This document shows, one piece after another, positions 35,737 to 44,640 of a stretch of DNA of 64,000 nt. The stretch is taken from contig JAGBIF010000016.1 of NCBI GenBank assembly GCA_017935065.1, positions 1-64,000 on the forward strand, read 5' to 3'. This stretch comes from Clostridia bacterium. GTDB lineage: Bacteria > Bacillota > Clostridia > Oscillospirales > CAG-272. The notes beneath the pieces were generated by a model that saw only the letters and a program-made list of their open reading frames with translations, was not told the origin of the DNA and made no database searches. The position numbers were made by a program, and so were the translations under genes. Position 1 is the first letter of the stretch. Each line of letters starts with the position of its first letter.

Positions 35737-37986
35737 ATGAAAAAGAAGATTTTAATCGTGGCGCTTTGCGCTTTGGTTATGCTATGCATGTCTTTTCTGG
35801 CCTCTTGCACCGATGAGGACGCCCCACAGGCAACCAAGTGGTACAGCGGAGCTACAGCTCCCAAGAGCGAGCTTGGTCAGGACGGAGACTTTTATTTCAA
35901 TACCGACACATCCGACGTATACAAGAGGGATGACGGCAGATGGGAGGTCATATCCAATCTGAAGGGCGAGGACGGCGCTGACGGCGAGGACGGTGAGGAT
36001 GGCACCGACGGTAAGAACGGCAAGGACGGTAAGGACGGCAAGAATGGCTTGAATGCCGTAATAACAGAGGAAAAGCCCTATATCGGATACGGAGGATATA
36101 TCTGGAACGGCAAAAACAAGACCGATATATCGGTTAATGTAAATGACGAGGGTGTATACGAGGATACTCTTGGCGTTATAGGCGAGATGCAGAATTATTA
36201 TAAGGGTAGCTTTCTTGATTTATCGGGAAGCAGGATAGCCCTGATGGCTGCCTATAAGCCTACCGTTAACAAGACCTTCTACTCGGGACTTAATATAACG
36301 AAAATTACGGTCTATACGGAATCCGCGGGGGATCTTTACATCGGAACCGCAAAGCTTTCGGAGATAGAGAACGCTAAAGCAAACGGTGTCTCTCTTATCC
36401 CTACGGCGAGCAAGTATTCGGTTGGCAAGGGCTTGGCGACGGTTGAATTCACACCGCCTCTGTGCGTTGCGCAGGATGAAACGGTGGTAATCGGCGGACA
36501 AAGCGTTTCGCTGCTTTGCACAAAGGGGCTTCCCGTTTATGACGAGATGGGTAATTTTTCATATTTGAATGCTATGCGCGGTGATATTATATCGAGTACC
36601 GACGGTCTTGCAGATACCCTGGCTATCAAGGTAGAGTGCGAGAGGGAAGGCATACATAAGTATGAATCCGCAACGCCTACTGTGGTTGAGGACTCTAACG
36701 GAAATATCGCGTTTGACAGGAAGGCCTCTCTCTCAGGAGCTCCTTACATCTATTACGACGATAGCACCCGCAAGATGTTTTCGGCTAAAAAGCTTTACAA
36801 AATCGGAGTTCCCGTGGTGTCGGTTGGCGCTATTGACGCCAATCAGACCTTTACTGTCAGCGTTGTGACAGTTGGTAACAATTCCATCGTCGTTGACAGA
36901 GAGGTAACGGTAAAGCTGCCGATCGAGCTCTTGGGAACCGATGCAAGCAAGGTAAACAGATGGATATATATTGATGTATCCGCTTACGATATCAAGCTTG
37001 GCTCAAGACAGACCTTGGCCTTCGGCAAGAGCACGGACACCGTGGTGTGGGGCTACGGAACACCTTCCAATTCCTCAAATTCGAAGTACAGGTTCGCGAC
37101 TGTCAACGCAATTAATTCCTCCGCCACCTATCCAAAGCTCGCAAGCGAGCCCTCGAATACCGGAATATATTTTGACGTCTGGTATGAGCAGAGCACGGGG
37201 ACGGCAGAGCGCGCGGATAGCCTTGATCTCTTGGAAAGGGCTTATATTGAAGCCGCCGAGCGCGATCATGCCGTAATGGCGCTAAGAGATGAGCTTGACA
37301 AAAAAGGAAAGAACAATATTTCTATTTTCGGTGACAGCATATCAACCTTTGCCGGTGTCACCAACGGCGCTGATGCTGCCTCAACCACGAACAGCACCAT
37401 TAATGACGGGCGCGGAGCGTGGTACGGTCTGAACGACGGCAAGGTAGACGACGTCAGACATACCTGGTGGAGGCAGGCCGCGTTTTCGTCGGGACTTGAT
37501 GTGCTCGTAAATAACTCATGGTCGGGCGATCAGCTCGGCGGAACCAGCGGTAAGGGACTTACGCGCTGCGACCAGCTTCATGACGATACGGGCTCAAACG
37601 CGGGAACAAAGCCTGATATAATAGCGGTATTCTTCGGCACTAACGACCTTGGAAGAAACGTCGCGCCCGAAACCTTCGAGAGCCTTTATACCCAGATGGT
37701 AGATAAGATGCAGGCGGCGTACCCAGGCGCGGATATTTTCCTCTTTACGCTTCTTAATTGCTCGGATCTCGACGTAACGACAGAGGAGCTTTATCTGTAT
37801 AATGACATTATAAGAAATATTGCTTCGGCTAAGGGCTGTACCGTCGTTGATCTTCAGCGCGACAGCGGCATTAACGCAAGCACCTATTACAAATACACGC
37901 TGGACGGCACTCACCCCAACAGGCTCGGTATGGACCTTATCACCGATTGCTTTGTTGAGGCGATGTGTGAGAAATACTTAGGCTGA
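35737..37986 (+). CDS. Surface lipoprotein with collagen-like stretch and SGNH hydrolase domain (copy 2)
   Basis: The 749-residue paralogue of the preceding gene has a lipobox near FLASCTD. After an N-terminal segment like that of copy 1 (DGDFYFNTDTSDVYKRDDG), it carries about ten Gly-X-Y collagen-like triplets rich in Asp and Lys (residues about 78-108) where copy 1 has a Pro/Ser linker. The C-terminal hydrolase has IFGDSISTFAGV, FFGTNDLG and DGTHPNRLG. The pair probably acts on extracellular glycans. Confidence 0.85.
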   Translation: MKKKILIVALCALVMLCMSFLASCTDEDAPQATKWYSGATAPKSELGQDGDFYFNTDTSDVYKRDDGRWEVISNLKGEDGADGEDGEDGTDGKNGKDGKDGKNGLNAVITEEKPYIGYGGYIWNGKNKTDISVNVNDEGVYEDTLGVIGEMQNYYKGSFLDLSGSRIALMAAYKPTVNKTFYSGLNITKITVYTESAGDLYIGTAKLSEIENAKANGVSLIPTASKYSVGKGLATVEFTPPLCVAQDETVVIGGQSVSLLCTKGLPVYDEMGNFSYLNAMRGDIISSTDGLADTLAIKVECEREGIHKYESATPTVVEDSNGNIAFDRKASLSGAPYIYYDDSTRKMFSAKKLYKIGVPVVSVGAIDANQTFTVSVVTVGNNSIVVDREVTVKLPIELLGTDASKVNRWIYIDVSAYDIKLGSRQTLAFGKSTDTVVWGYGTPSNSSNSKYRFATVNAINSSATYPKLASEPSNTGIYFDVWYEQSTGTAERADSLDLLERAYIEAAERDHAVMALRDELDKKGKNNISIFGDSISTFAGVTNGADAASTTNSTINDGRGAWYGLNDGKVDDVRHTWWRQAAFSSGLDVLVNNSWSGDQLGGTSGKGLTRCDQLHDDTGSNAGTKPDIIAVFFGTNDLGRNVAPETFESLYTQMVDKMQAAYPGADIFLFTLLNCSDLDVTTEELYLYNDIIRNIASAKGCTVVDLQRDSGINASTYYKYTLDGTHPNRLGMDLITDCFVEAMCEKYLG

Positions 37987-37998
37987 TAGCTCCGTCTT

Positions 37999-38034
37999 AA
38001 AGGCTCGCTGATACATCTTGGCGAGCCTTTTTCT
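37999..38034 (+). terminator. Terminator of the SGNH lipoprotein pair
   Basis: A 10-bp stem (AAAGGCTCGC at 37999-38008 with 38021-38030) is followed by TTTTTC. The region 38035-38170 holds no gene that I can see. Confidence 0.85.
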
Positions 38035-38174
38035 GTGCTCGGAGAATGGCGGATGAGAGCTTTTCTTGCCGTGGCTTACTCTAATGGGGCATTTAATGCT
38101 TTTATCTTCGTCATTTTACACAAAAATTTGCTAAAAAAAAGAATAAATAGATTAATAAAACCTCTTGCATTTTT

Positions 38175-38204
38175 TTGACGAATGTTGTATTATATATGTA
38201 TAGT
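38175..38204 (+). promoter_or_regulatory. Promoter of the nucleoside transporter operon
   Basis: TTGACG (38175-38180) is followed after 18 bases by TATAGT (38199-38204). A second possible minus-10 is TATTAT at 38188-38193. A transcript from here would have a leader of about 190 bases. Confidence 0.6.
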
Positions 38205-38209
38205 GTTCG

Positions 38210-38396
38210 ATTACAGGCGAGCGTGCGTTCTTATATGACCGCGTCGCTTCTGTCTTTTAGTAGTTCGTAGGACAAGCAGTTGTTGGATATACGGCGAGTT
38301 GTTTTTTGAAATGCGTAAAGGTAATTGGACGCTTATTTTATTTTCGGTTACATTGGGGAGACCCTGTAATAAATATTTTTTTGGAGGAAACTCAAA
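38210..38396 (+). promoter_or_regulatory. Long structured leader with terminator-like hairpin before the BMP gene
   Basis: The leader contains a GC-rich helix (GCGAGCG pairing region near 38218-38250). It ends in a hairpin TTACA...TGTAA with GGG/CCC inside and a GAGA loop (about 38349-38370), followed by AATAAATATTTTTTT. This looks like an intrinsic terminator placed directly ahead of the GGAGGA ribosome site, as in attenuation. I could not match it to the purine riboswitch or another known class. Confidence 0.45.
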
Positions 38397-39665
38397 ATGA
38401 AGAAAATCCTTTCCCTGCTACTCGTTGTAGTAATGGTTCTTGGATGCTGCGCTGTGCTTGCTTCCTGCGGCGGCTCTAAGGATCCCAGTGAGGTTAAGGC
38501 TGCGCTCATCGCTCTGCACGGAACCAGCTCGACCTACGACAAAAACTTTATCGAGGCTTTTAAGACCGCTTGCGCTAACAAGGGTCTTAAGGACGATAAT
38601 TGCACCATCATCACCGATATCCCCGAGGGTACCGAGTGCTATGATGAGGCCGCTAACTTTGCGGATGAGGGCTACGATGTAATATTCGCTGACTCCTTCG
38701 GTCACGAGTCTTACATGCTCAAGGCTGCTAAGGAGTTCCCCAACGTTCAGTTCTGCCACGCTACAGGTACTAAGGCTCACACCGAGAATGTTGCAAACTT
38801 CCAGAATGCTTTCGCATCCATCTACGAGGGCCGTTACCTTGCGGGTGTTGCTGCAGGTCTTAAGCTTCTTGAGCTCTACGGCGACGACATCACCGATGCT
38901 GAGGCTAAGGTTGGCTACGTTGGCGCGTTCCCCTATGCTGAGGTTATTTCGGGATACACCTCTTGGTTCCTTGGCGTTCGCTCGGTAGTTCCCAATGCTA
39001 CTATGGAAGTTCGTTACACCAACTCCTGGTATGACGAGCCCGGTGAGAAGGCTACCGCAGAGGCTCTTATAGATGCAGGCTGCAAGCTCATTTCTCAGCA
39101 CGCTGACTCTATGGGTGCTCCTACCGCTTGCGAGAACAAGGGTGTTCCCAACGTTGCTTACAACGGAGCTACTGGTAAGACCGAGACCTTTATCATCGCT
39201 TCGAGAATTAACTGGGTTCCTTACTTCGAGTATATGCTTGACTGTGTAATCAAGGGCGAGGATATCAAGACCGATTACACCGGTTCTATCGACACCGAGT
39301 CGGTTGTTATCACCGAGCTTGGTACTGCAGCAGCTGCCGGCACTCAGGCTAAGCTTGACGCTGTTAAGGCTCAGCTCAAGGACGGTTCTCTCAAGGTATT
39401 CGATTGCTCCAAGTTCACCGTTAAGAACGCTAAGGCTGATACCTCTGATTTCTCTAAGGCTGCAGGCATCACTATGGATGCAGACGGACACCTTACCGCA
39501 TATCAGGCAGACGTTGACGATGCAGGCGATTTCATTCCCGAGACCAACGTTATCAAGACCGAGGGCGGCGTTACCTACTTTGCAGAGAGCGAGTTCCGTT
39601 CGGCTCCTTACTTCGATATCATTATCGACGGTATCACCATCGGCGCTTCTGTAGTTGTTGAGTAA
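38397..39665 (+). CDS. BMP-family (PnrA/Med-like) substrate-binding lipoprotein, probably for nucleosides
   Basis: This 422-residue protein has a lipoprotein signal ending VLASCGG and a periplasmic-binding-protein fold of the BMP type (ALIALHGTSSTYDKNFIEAF, then VGYVGAFPYAEVISGYTSWFLG and ADSMGAPTACENKGVPNVAY). BMP proteins bind purine nucleosides and deliver them to the ABC transporter encoded by the next three genes. Codons are biased to a few forms, which suggests high expression. Confidence 0.92.
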   Translation: MKKILSLLLVVVMVLGCCAVLASCGGSKDPSEVKAALIALHGTSSTYDKNFIEAFKTACANKGLKDDNCTIITDIPEGTECYDEAANFADEGYDVIFADSFGHESYMLKAAKEFPNVQFCHATGTKAHTENVANFQNAFASIYEGRYLAGVAAGLKLLELYGDDITDAEAKVGYVGAFPYAEVISGYTSWFLGVRSVVPNATMEVRYTNSWYDEPGEKATAEALIDAGCKLISQHADSMGAPTACENKGVPNVAYNGATGKTETFIIASRINWVPYFEYMLDCVIKGEDIKTDYTGSIDTESVVITELGTAAAAGTQAKLDAVKAQLKDGSLKVFDCSKFTVKNAKADTSDFSKAAGITMDADGHLTAYQADVDDAGDFIPETNVIKTEGGVTYFAESEFRSAPYFDIIIDGITIGASVVVE

Positions 39666-39702
39666 TTTATACATAGCAAATAGCAATTTGTTTAAGTGAA
39701 CA

Positions 39703-39733
39703 GCATAATGGCGGGGTTTCGGCTCCGCCTTAT
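39703..39733 (+). terminator. Intra-operon hairpin after the BMP gene
   Basis: CATAA-T-GGCGG pairs with CCGCC-TTATG around a loop, without a T run. In binding-protein transporter operons such a hairpin often stabilises the upstream mRNA or partly terminates, which would give more binding protein than permease. That role is inferred from position. Confidence 0.5.
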
Positions 39734-39777
39734 GCCTATTTATTCCCACCAAAAAATCCTTTAAGGGAGGAAGCACA

Positions 39778-41481
39778 GTGGAAGCTCAGCCTATTATCAA
39801 GTTTGAAAATATTACTAAGGTATTCGGCAAGACCGTTGCCAACAATAACGTTAATATGGATATCCGCAAGGGAGAAATTCTTTCCGTCCTCGGCGAAAAC
39901 GGCTGCGGTAAGACAACTCTTATGAATATGCTTGCGGGTATATACTATCCTGATTCGGGCAGGATCATTATCAATGGGGAAGAGGTGGCTATCGCCTCAC
40001 CTCGAGATGCATTTCGCTATAAAATAGGTATGATACATCAGCATTTCAAGCTGATAGACGTTTTTTCGGCCGCCGAAAATATCATCCTTGGAGTTAACGA
40101 CGGCAAATATAATCTTAAAGATGTAAAATCACGTGTTCTCGAAATGTGCGAGAAGTACGGCTTTAATATAGATCCTGATAAAAAAATTCACGAAATGTCG
40201 GTTTCCGAGAAGCAGACGGTTGAGATAATTAAGGTTTTGTACCGCGGCGCGGACATTCTTATTCTCGACGAGCCTACCGCGGTATTGACACCGCAGGAAA
40301 TAAGGACGCTCTTCGGAGTGCTTCGCGCTATGCGCGCGGACGGAAAGTCGATAGTTATCATCACGCATAAGCTTAATGAGGTTATGGAGATATCCGACAG
40401 AGTTGCTATCCTCAGAAAGGGTGAGCATATCGCTACTGTCAACACCACCGAGACCAACGAGCAGGAGCTTACCGAAATGATGGTAGGACAGAAGATAGAG
40501 CTCAATATCAACCGTCCGATGCCCAAGAACGTTTGCGACAGACTTGAGATACGCGGTCTTAATATGACGAATTCCGACGGTGTTAAGGTGCTTGACGATA
40601 TTAATTTCATCGCAAGGTCGGGAGAGATACTCGGTATTGCGGGCATTGCGGGCTCAGGACAGCGCGAGCTGCTTGAGGCTATCGCGGGCCTGAAGGAATT
40701 TGAGTCGGGTGCCATTATCTTCAACCGTCCGAAAAAAAATCTTCCCGTTTCCTTCTACCATAAGACCTTCTCTCAGGTAAAGGCTATGGCAGCCGAGGGA
40801 AAGTTCCATTACGAGGATGGAACGAGGGTTGATTTTACGGGAATGAGCCGAGCTCAGATTTCAAAGCTTGTAAATGAGGGCAAGGTTCTTTTCGACGATG
40901 ACGAGGTTATGGACCTTTGCGATAAAACGCCTCTGCAGATACGTGAGCTTGGCGTAAGGCTTTCCTTTGTTCCCGAGGACCGTCTCGGTATGGGACTTGT
41001 CGGCAATATGGATATTACCGATAATATGATGCTGAGAAGCTATCGCAAGGGAAATTCAGTGTTCGTAGACCGCAAGCGTCCTAAAACTCTTGCAGACAGT
41101 ATCGTTTCTGAGCTTGAGGTTTCTACACCTGACGTTGACCATACGCCCGTGCGCCGTCTTTCGGGAGGAAACGTACAAAAGGTTCTTGTCGGCAGAGAGA
41201 TAGCAGCGTCACCCGTAGTCCTTATGGCGGCTTATCCCGTTCGCGGACTTGATATTAACTCATCGTACACTATTTATAATCTGTTGACTAAGCAGAAGGA
41301 GTCGGGAGTTGCCGTTATATTCGTCGGTGAGGACCTCGACGTGCTGCTTGCGCTTTGCGACCGTATTATGGTTGTCAGCGGAGGCCGAATATCGGGTATA
41401 GTCGATGCCCGCACGGCGAAGAAGGACGAAATAGGACTTCTGATGGTAAAATCCGCTGAGAGCAAGGAGGGAGATAACTGA
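39778..41481 (+). CDS. Nucleoside ABC transporter, double ATP-binding protein (NupO/BmpB-like)
   Basis: The 567-residue protein contains two fused ABC ATPase domains like the RbsA/NupO class. The first has Walker A GENGCGKTT and Walker B ILILDEPTAVLTP. The second has a deviant loop GIAGSGQRELL, a FVPEDRLGMGL stretch and LSGGNVQKVLVGRE. It also carries an unusual insertion of about 70 residues at 320-390 (after NRPKKNLP). It starts at GTG with GGGAGG upstream. Its stop overlaps the next ATG region. Confidence 0.9.
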   Translation: MEAQPIIKFENITKVFGKTVANNNVNMDIRKGEILSVLGENGCGKTTLMNMLAGIYYPDSGRIIINGEEVAIASPRDAFRYKIGMIHQHFKLIDVFSAAENIILGVNDGKYNLKDVKSRVLEMCEKYGFNIDPDKKIHEMSVSEKQTVEIIKVLYRGADILILDEPTAVLTPQEIRTLFGVLRAMRADGKSIVIITHKLNEVMEISDRVAILRKGEHIATVNTTETNEQELTEMMVGQKIELNINRPMPKNVCDRLEIRGLNMTNSDGVKVLDDINFIARSGEILGIAGIAGSGQRELLEAIAGLKEFESGAIIFNRPKKNLPVSFYHKTFSQVKAMAAEGKFHYEDGTRVDFTGMSRAQISKLVNEGKVLFDDDEVMDLCDKTPLQIRELGVRLSFVPEDRLGMGLVGNMDITDNMMLRSYRKGNSVFVDRKRPKTLADSIVSELEVSTPDVDHTPVRRLSGGNVQKVLVGREIAASPVVLMAAYPVRGLDINSSYTIYNLLTKQKESGVAVIFVGEDLDVLLALCDRIMVVSGGRISGIVDARTAKKDEIGLLMVKSAESKEGDN

Positions 41482-42638
41482 TGAATCAGAACGAACGCAC
41501 TAAAAAGGAACCGCTGTTTCATATAGTTAAGCGAGATACTATCACGCTTCAGAAAAAGGCTATATTTTACGCAAGCACTATTATCATCGGTCTTTTCATC
41601 GGCGGTATTATCTGCTCGCTTTTCTCTAGTAAAAACGCATTTCAGTTCTTTGGCTCGCTTTTCTCGGGCGCACTCGGAACCTCGCGCAGAATTTGGTTGC
41701 TTTTACAGGATACTGCGCTTCTGCTCGGTGTTTCGCTGGCTCTCGCGCCCGCCTTTAAAATGAAGTTCTGGAACCTTGGCGCAAACGGACAGATCCTTAT
41801 GGGATGTCTTTCCTACGTCGGAGTTATGTTCTACCTCGGCGGTAAGCTGCCTGATTTTATCGTAATGCTCTTAGGTATTATCCTCGGTGTCGCCGTAGGA
41901 GCCGTATGGGCTCTTATTCCCGCGATATTCAAGGCGCTGTTCAATACCAACGAATCGCTCTTTACGCTTATGATGAACTATATTGCCTCAGGACTTGTCG
42001 CAACCTTCATTACCGTTTGGGTAAAGACTGGTTCAGGCGTGCTTACCCCCATAGAAAAGGGAACTATTCCGCCGCTTGGAAATCAATATCTGTTGATAAT
42101 ACTCGTATTTTTCCTGCTTGCGGGAGGTATGTATGCTTATCTCAGATACAGTAAGCACGGCTACGAGATATCGGTAGTGGGAGAGAGTAACAATACGGCA
42201 AGGTACGTGGGCATCAACGTGCGTAAGGTTATTATACGTACTATGTTAATTTCGGGTGCTATTGCGGGTCTTGTTGGCGCGTTTATCGGAGGCGCTGTCG
42301 ACCATACGGTAAGCACGGCTTCGGCTTCAAATATGGGCTTTACCGCCATTATGACGGCGTGGCTCGCGACCTTTAATCCGCTGATAATGATAGCCTCTTG
42401 CCTGTTTATAACCTTTGTTTCAAAGGGTATGACACAGGTTCGTAAGGATTTTAAATTCACGAACGACGCTATTGCCAACATCGTAATAGGAATAGTGTAC
42501 TTCGCGGTTATTGCCGTCACCTTCTTCCTTTCGTACAGAATAGTATTCCGCGAGGGTGCGTTTGACGGAATAAAGAAGTTTTTCGCAAGAATTTTCCCCA
42601 AAAAAGTAAAAGACAACGGCGAGGAGGATAAACAATGA
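41481..42638 (+). CDS. Nucleoside ABC transporter permease 1 (NupP-like)
   Basis: This 385-residue permease of the BPD_transp_2 family has about nine or ten membrane spans. Family-typical stretches are FKMKFWNLGANGQILMGCLS and ALFNTNESLFTLMMNYIASG. It overlaps the ATPase gene at its start and the next permease gene by four bases at its end, so the operon is tightly coupled. Confidence 0.9.
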   Translation: MNQNERTKKEPLFHIVKRDTITLQKKAIFYASTIIIGLFIGGIICSLFSSKNAFQFFGSLFSGALGTSRRIWLLLQDTALLLGVSLALAPAFKMKFWNLGANGQILMGCLSYVGVMFYLGGKLPDFIVMLLGIILGVAVGAVWALIPAIFKALFNTNESLFTLMMNYIASGLVATFITVWVKTGSGVLTPIEKGTIPPLGNQYLLIILVFFLLAGGMYAYLRYSKHGYEISVVGESNNTARYVGINVRKVIIRTMLISGAIAGLVGAFIGGAVDHTVSTASASNMGFTAIMTAWLATFNPLIMIASCLFITFVSKGMTQVRKDFKFTNDAIANIVIGIVYFAVIAVTFFLSYRIVFREGAFDGIKKFFARIFPKKVKDNGEEDKQ

Positions 42639-43612
42639 CATCATTTCTCGTAGGCGCAATAGCGCTGGCAACAGTGTTCCTTTTCGGCTGTGTCGGTGAG
42701 ATAATTACCGAAAAGGCAGGTCATCTGAACCTCGGTATTCCAGGAATTATGTGTGTCGGTACCGCGGGAGGCTGTTATGCCGTATCGATATATATGGCGG
42801 CTCTTTCCGACCCCAGCCGTGCCTCATGGTTTCTTCTGATATTGCTTTCTATTCTTTTCGCGGTTATATTTGCCGCCGCCCTTGGCGGAATTTACGCCGT
42901 TCTTACGGTGTCGCTCAGGTGCAATCAGAATATCACAGGTCTTGCTGTTACGATATTCGGCAACGGCTTCGCACAGTTCTTTATGGATACCTGCGTTTTG
43001 AAGTCGGATGCCGACAGAGCAAACTTTGAGGTGGCGGGAAAGATTATTTCAAAGGGACTTCCGTTTGCGGATGCCCTTGGCGATTTTGGCAGGATATTCC
43101 TCTCTCACGGTATTCTCGTATACCTCTCAATCGCTATCGCGATAGCTGCCGCTTGGTTCCTCAAAAGGACGCGTGCGGGACTGCATCTTCGCGCGGTAGG
43201 AGAAAATCCCGCTACGGCAGATGCCGCGGGCGTAAACGTGACGGCATATAAATACGGCGCTATCCTTATCGGAAGCGGTATTGCAGGTCTTGGCGGATAC
43301 TTCTACATTATGGACTATATCAAGGGAAGCTGGGAAAATGCCGCTACCATAGAGGCACTCGGATGGCTCTCGGTCGCTCTGGTTATTTTCACTCTCTGGA
43401 AGCCTAATTTAAGTATTCTCGGCTCGTTTATCTTTGCGGCGCTTTACGTTGCTGCCTTCTACATCGACGTAAATTCCACAGAGAAGGAGCTTTTAAAGCT
43501 GATACCCTACGTAATAACCGTTGTAGTCCTTATCTTCACGAGCATTAAGGGTAGCAAGAATAATCAGGCACCCGCATCACTCGGACTTTCTTATTTCCGC
43601 GAAGAGCGGTAA
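42635..43612 (+). CDS. Nucleoside ABC transporter permease 2 (NupQ-like)
   Basis: This 325-residue permease pairs with the preceding one. It shows GCVGEIITEKAGHLNLGIPG near the N terminus and LHLRAVGENPATADAAGVNV in the cytoplasmic loop, both typical of this family. It is the last gene of the bmp-nup operon, and a strong terminator follows 4 bases after its stop. Confidence 0.9.
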   Translation: MTSFLVGAIALATVFLFGCVGEIITEKAGHLNLGIPGIMCVGTAGGCYAVSIYMAALSDPSRASWFLLILLSILFAVIFAAALGGIYAVLTVSLRCNQNITGLAVTIFGNGFAQFFMDTCVLKSDADRANFEVAGKIISKGLPFADALGDFGRIFLSHGILVYLSIAIAIAAAWFLKRTRAGLHLRAVGENPATADAAGVNVTAYKYGAILIGSGIAGLGGYFYIMDYIKGSWENAATIEALGWLSVALVIFTLWKPNLSILGSFIFAALYVAAFYIDVNSTEKELLKLIPYVITVVVLIFTSIKGSKNNQAPASLGLSYFREER

Positions 43613-43615
43613 AAT

Positions 43616-43651
43616 AAACACTCTCTAGCAAAGCTTTGCTAGAGAGTGTTT
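43616..43651. terminator. Bidirectional terminator, perfect palindrome
   Basis: An 18-bp perfect inverted repeat (43616-43633 with 43634-43651) runs into a T run on the right. It separates the rightward transporter operon from the leftward xpt gene. Confidence 0.88.
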
Positions 43652-43664
43652 TTTTAATTTAAAA

Positions 43665-43695
43665 AAGCGGAGTGCTTCTGACAGCTTCTCCGCTT
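43665..43695 (-). terminator. Terminator of xpt
   Basis: Read on the minus strand, AAGCGGAG pairs with CTCCGCTT and is followed by TTTT. It lies 18 bases beyond the xpt stop codon. Confidence 0.8.
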
Positions 43696-43712
43696 ATGTA
43701 ATAAATAAAAGA

Positions 43713-44285
43713 TTAATCAAATACTATAGTGCCGTCGTCGCTCATACTACGGATTTTCGCTAATGACTCTACGCGGATGCCTCTTTTGCGGATCATATCA
43801 CCGCCGCCCTGATACGCCTTTTCGATTGCGATGCCCGCGCCGACTACGGTAGCGCCAGCCTTCTCGCAGATGTTGCAAAGCGCGCGAAGGGCACTTCCGT
43901 TGGCGAGAAAATCGTCTATAATGAGAACCCTGTCGTCTTTACCGAGATACTTCTTGGAAAGCACGACCTGATAGGTGCCGCCGTGAGTGTAGGAAACCAC
44001 CGAATCTGTATAAAAATCGTTGCCGATATTAGAGCTTTTTGACTTTTTCGCGAATATCACAGGGCAGGAGAAATACTGAGCCGCAATGCAGGCTATTCCT
44101 ATACCCGATGCCTCAATGGTGACTATTTTATTTACACCCTCGCCCTCGTAAAGTCTTTTCCATTCCTTAGAAAGCTCGGCTATAAGCTCAACGTCGATCT
44201 GATGGTTAAGAAAGCTATCTACCTTAAGCACGTCCCCAGCAAGCACAAGCCCGTCCTTTAAAATTCTTTCCTCAAGCAGCTTCAT
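43713..44285 (-). CDS. xpt: Xanthine phosphoribosyltransferase
   Basis: This 190-residue purine-salvage enzyme converts xanthine and PRPP to XMP. It starts MKLLEERILKDGLVLAGDVL and carries the PRPP-binding loop VLIIDDFLANGSALRAL, both hallmarks of Xpt. It faces the purine nucleoside transporter operon, a sensible functional neighbourhood. The 14-kb element is inserted just upstream of its promoter. No purine riboswitch is visible in the short leader. Confidence 0.95.
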   Translation of the reverse strand: MKLLEERILKDGLVLAGDVLKVDSFLNHQIDVELIAELSKEWKRLYEGEGVNKIVTIEASGIGIACIAAQYFSCPVIFAKKSKSSNIGNDFYTDSVVSYTHGGTYQVVLSKKYLGKDDRVLIIDDFLANGSALRALCNICEKAGATVVGAGIAIEKAYQGGGDMIRKRGIRVESLAKIRSMSDDGTIVFD

Positions 44286-44318
44286 ATGTAAAGCACTCCT
44301 TTATGTTTCCTTTTTATT

Positions 44319-44347
44319 ATTATACAACCTGTCAGGTATAAAATCAA
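44319..44347 (-). promoter_or_regulatory. Promoter of xpt
   Basis: On the minus strand TTGATT (44342-44347) and TATAAT (44319-44324) are separated by 17 bases. The left direct repeat of the element starts only 10 bases further upstream, so insertion left the core promoter intact but replaced everything behind it. Confidence 0.75.
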
Positions 44348-44356
44348 GTGATTTTT

Positions 44357-44374
44357 CGTATTTAAGGAATATTT
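44357..44374 (+). repeat. Left attachment-like direct repeat
   Basis: CGTATTTAAGGAATATTT is identical to 58312-58329. It marks the left boundary of the element, 10 bases behind the xpt minus-35. Confidence 0.88.
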
Positions 44375-44385
44375 GAAAAGTTTAT

Positions 44386-44432
44386 AATCTAATTACAATA
44401 ATTTTTCGGCTATTGTGATTAGATTTTTTTGT
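44386..44432 (+). terminator. Strong hairpin with T run at the element's left end
   Basis: A 15-bp stem (44386-44400 with 44411-44425, one G-U pair) has loop ATTTTTCGGC and is followed by seven T. In the integrated state nothing is transcribed into it from the left. In a circular form it would lie about 60 bases after the transposase stop codon and act as its terminator. The 10-bp sequence CTAATTACAA within the left arm is also inverted at 58289-58298. Confidence 0.75.
44389..44398 (+). repeat. Terminal inverted repeat, left copy
   Basis: CTAATTACAA is the exact inverse of 58289-58298. It begins 14 bases inside the left direct repeat, against 13 bases on the right. Pairing outside the 10-bp core is weak. 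Confidence 0.5.
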
Positions 44433-44443
44433 TTGGTGAAGAT

Positions 44444-44638
44444 ATGAAGAATGTTATTGAACTTAAACTTAATAGCAAGGGGAAGGATCGTAAGAGTGAG
44501 CCTATTATACGAGTATCTTCTGACATTTATCAAATCCTTAAGGATTTCGCCGAAAAAACGGGTATGAGTCTTAAGGATTTTACCGAAACGCTTTTAATTT
44601 TCGGTATTGACCATATCAAAGTCACTTATGTCGACTAA
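44444..44638 (+). CDS. Small ribbon-helix-helix-like DNA-binding protein
   Basis: This 64-residue protein has a basic N terminus and the pattern IIRVSSDIYQILKDFAEKTG followed by MSLKDFTETLLIFGIDHI, which fits a beta-strand plus two helices as in RHH/CopG-type repressors. GGTGAAG lies 4 bases before ATG 44444. It is the first gene of the element and sits directly before the origin and rep, where copy-control proteins of rolling-circle replicons usually lie. The function is inferred. Confidence 0.65.
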   Translation: MKNVIELKLNSKGKDRKSEPIIRVSSDIYQILKDFAEKTGMSLKDFTETLLIFGIDHIKVTYVD

Positions 44639-44640
44639 AG

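Noticed and set aside
38418..39776. Long open frame antisense to the BMP gene
   Set aside because: It is a shadow of the strongly codon-biased BMP lipoprotein gene, which has a clear signal peptide, family motifs and ribosome site.
44286..44356. Purine riboswitch ahead of xpt
   Set aside because: The leader between the xpt promoter and start is only about 30 bases, too short for the purine aptamer.
44357..44374. A dif site used by XerCD
   Set aside because: The 18-bp repeat does not show the two 11-bp half-sites of a Firmicutes dif site that I could recognise.
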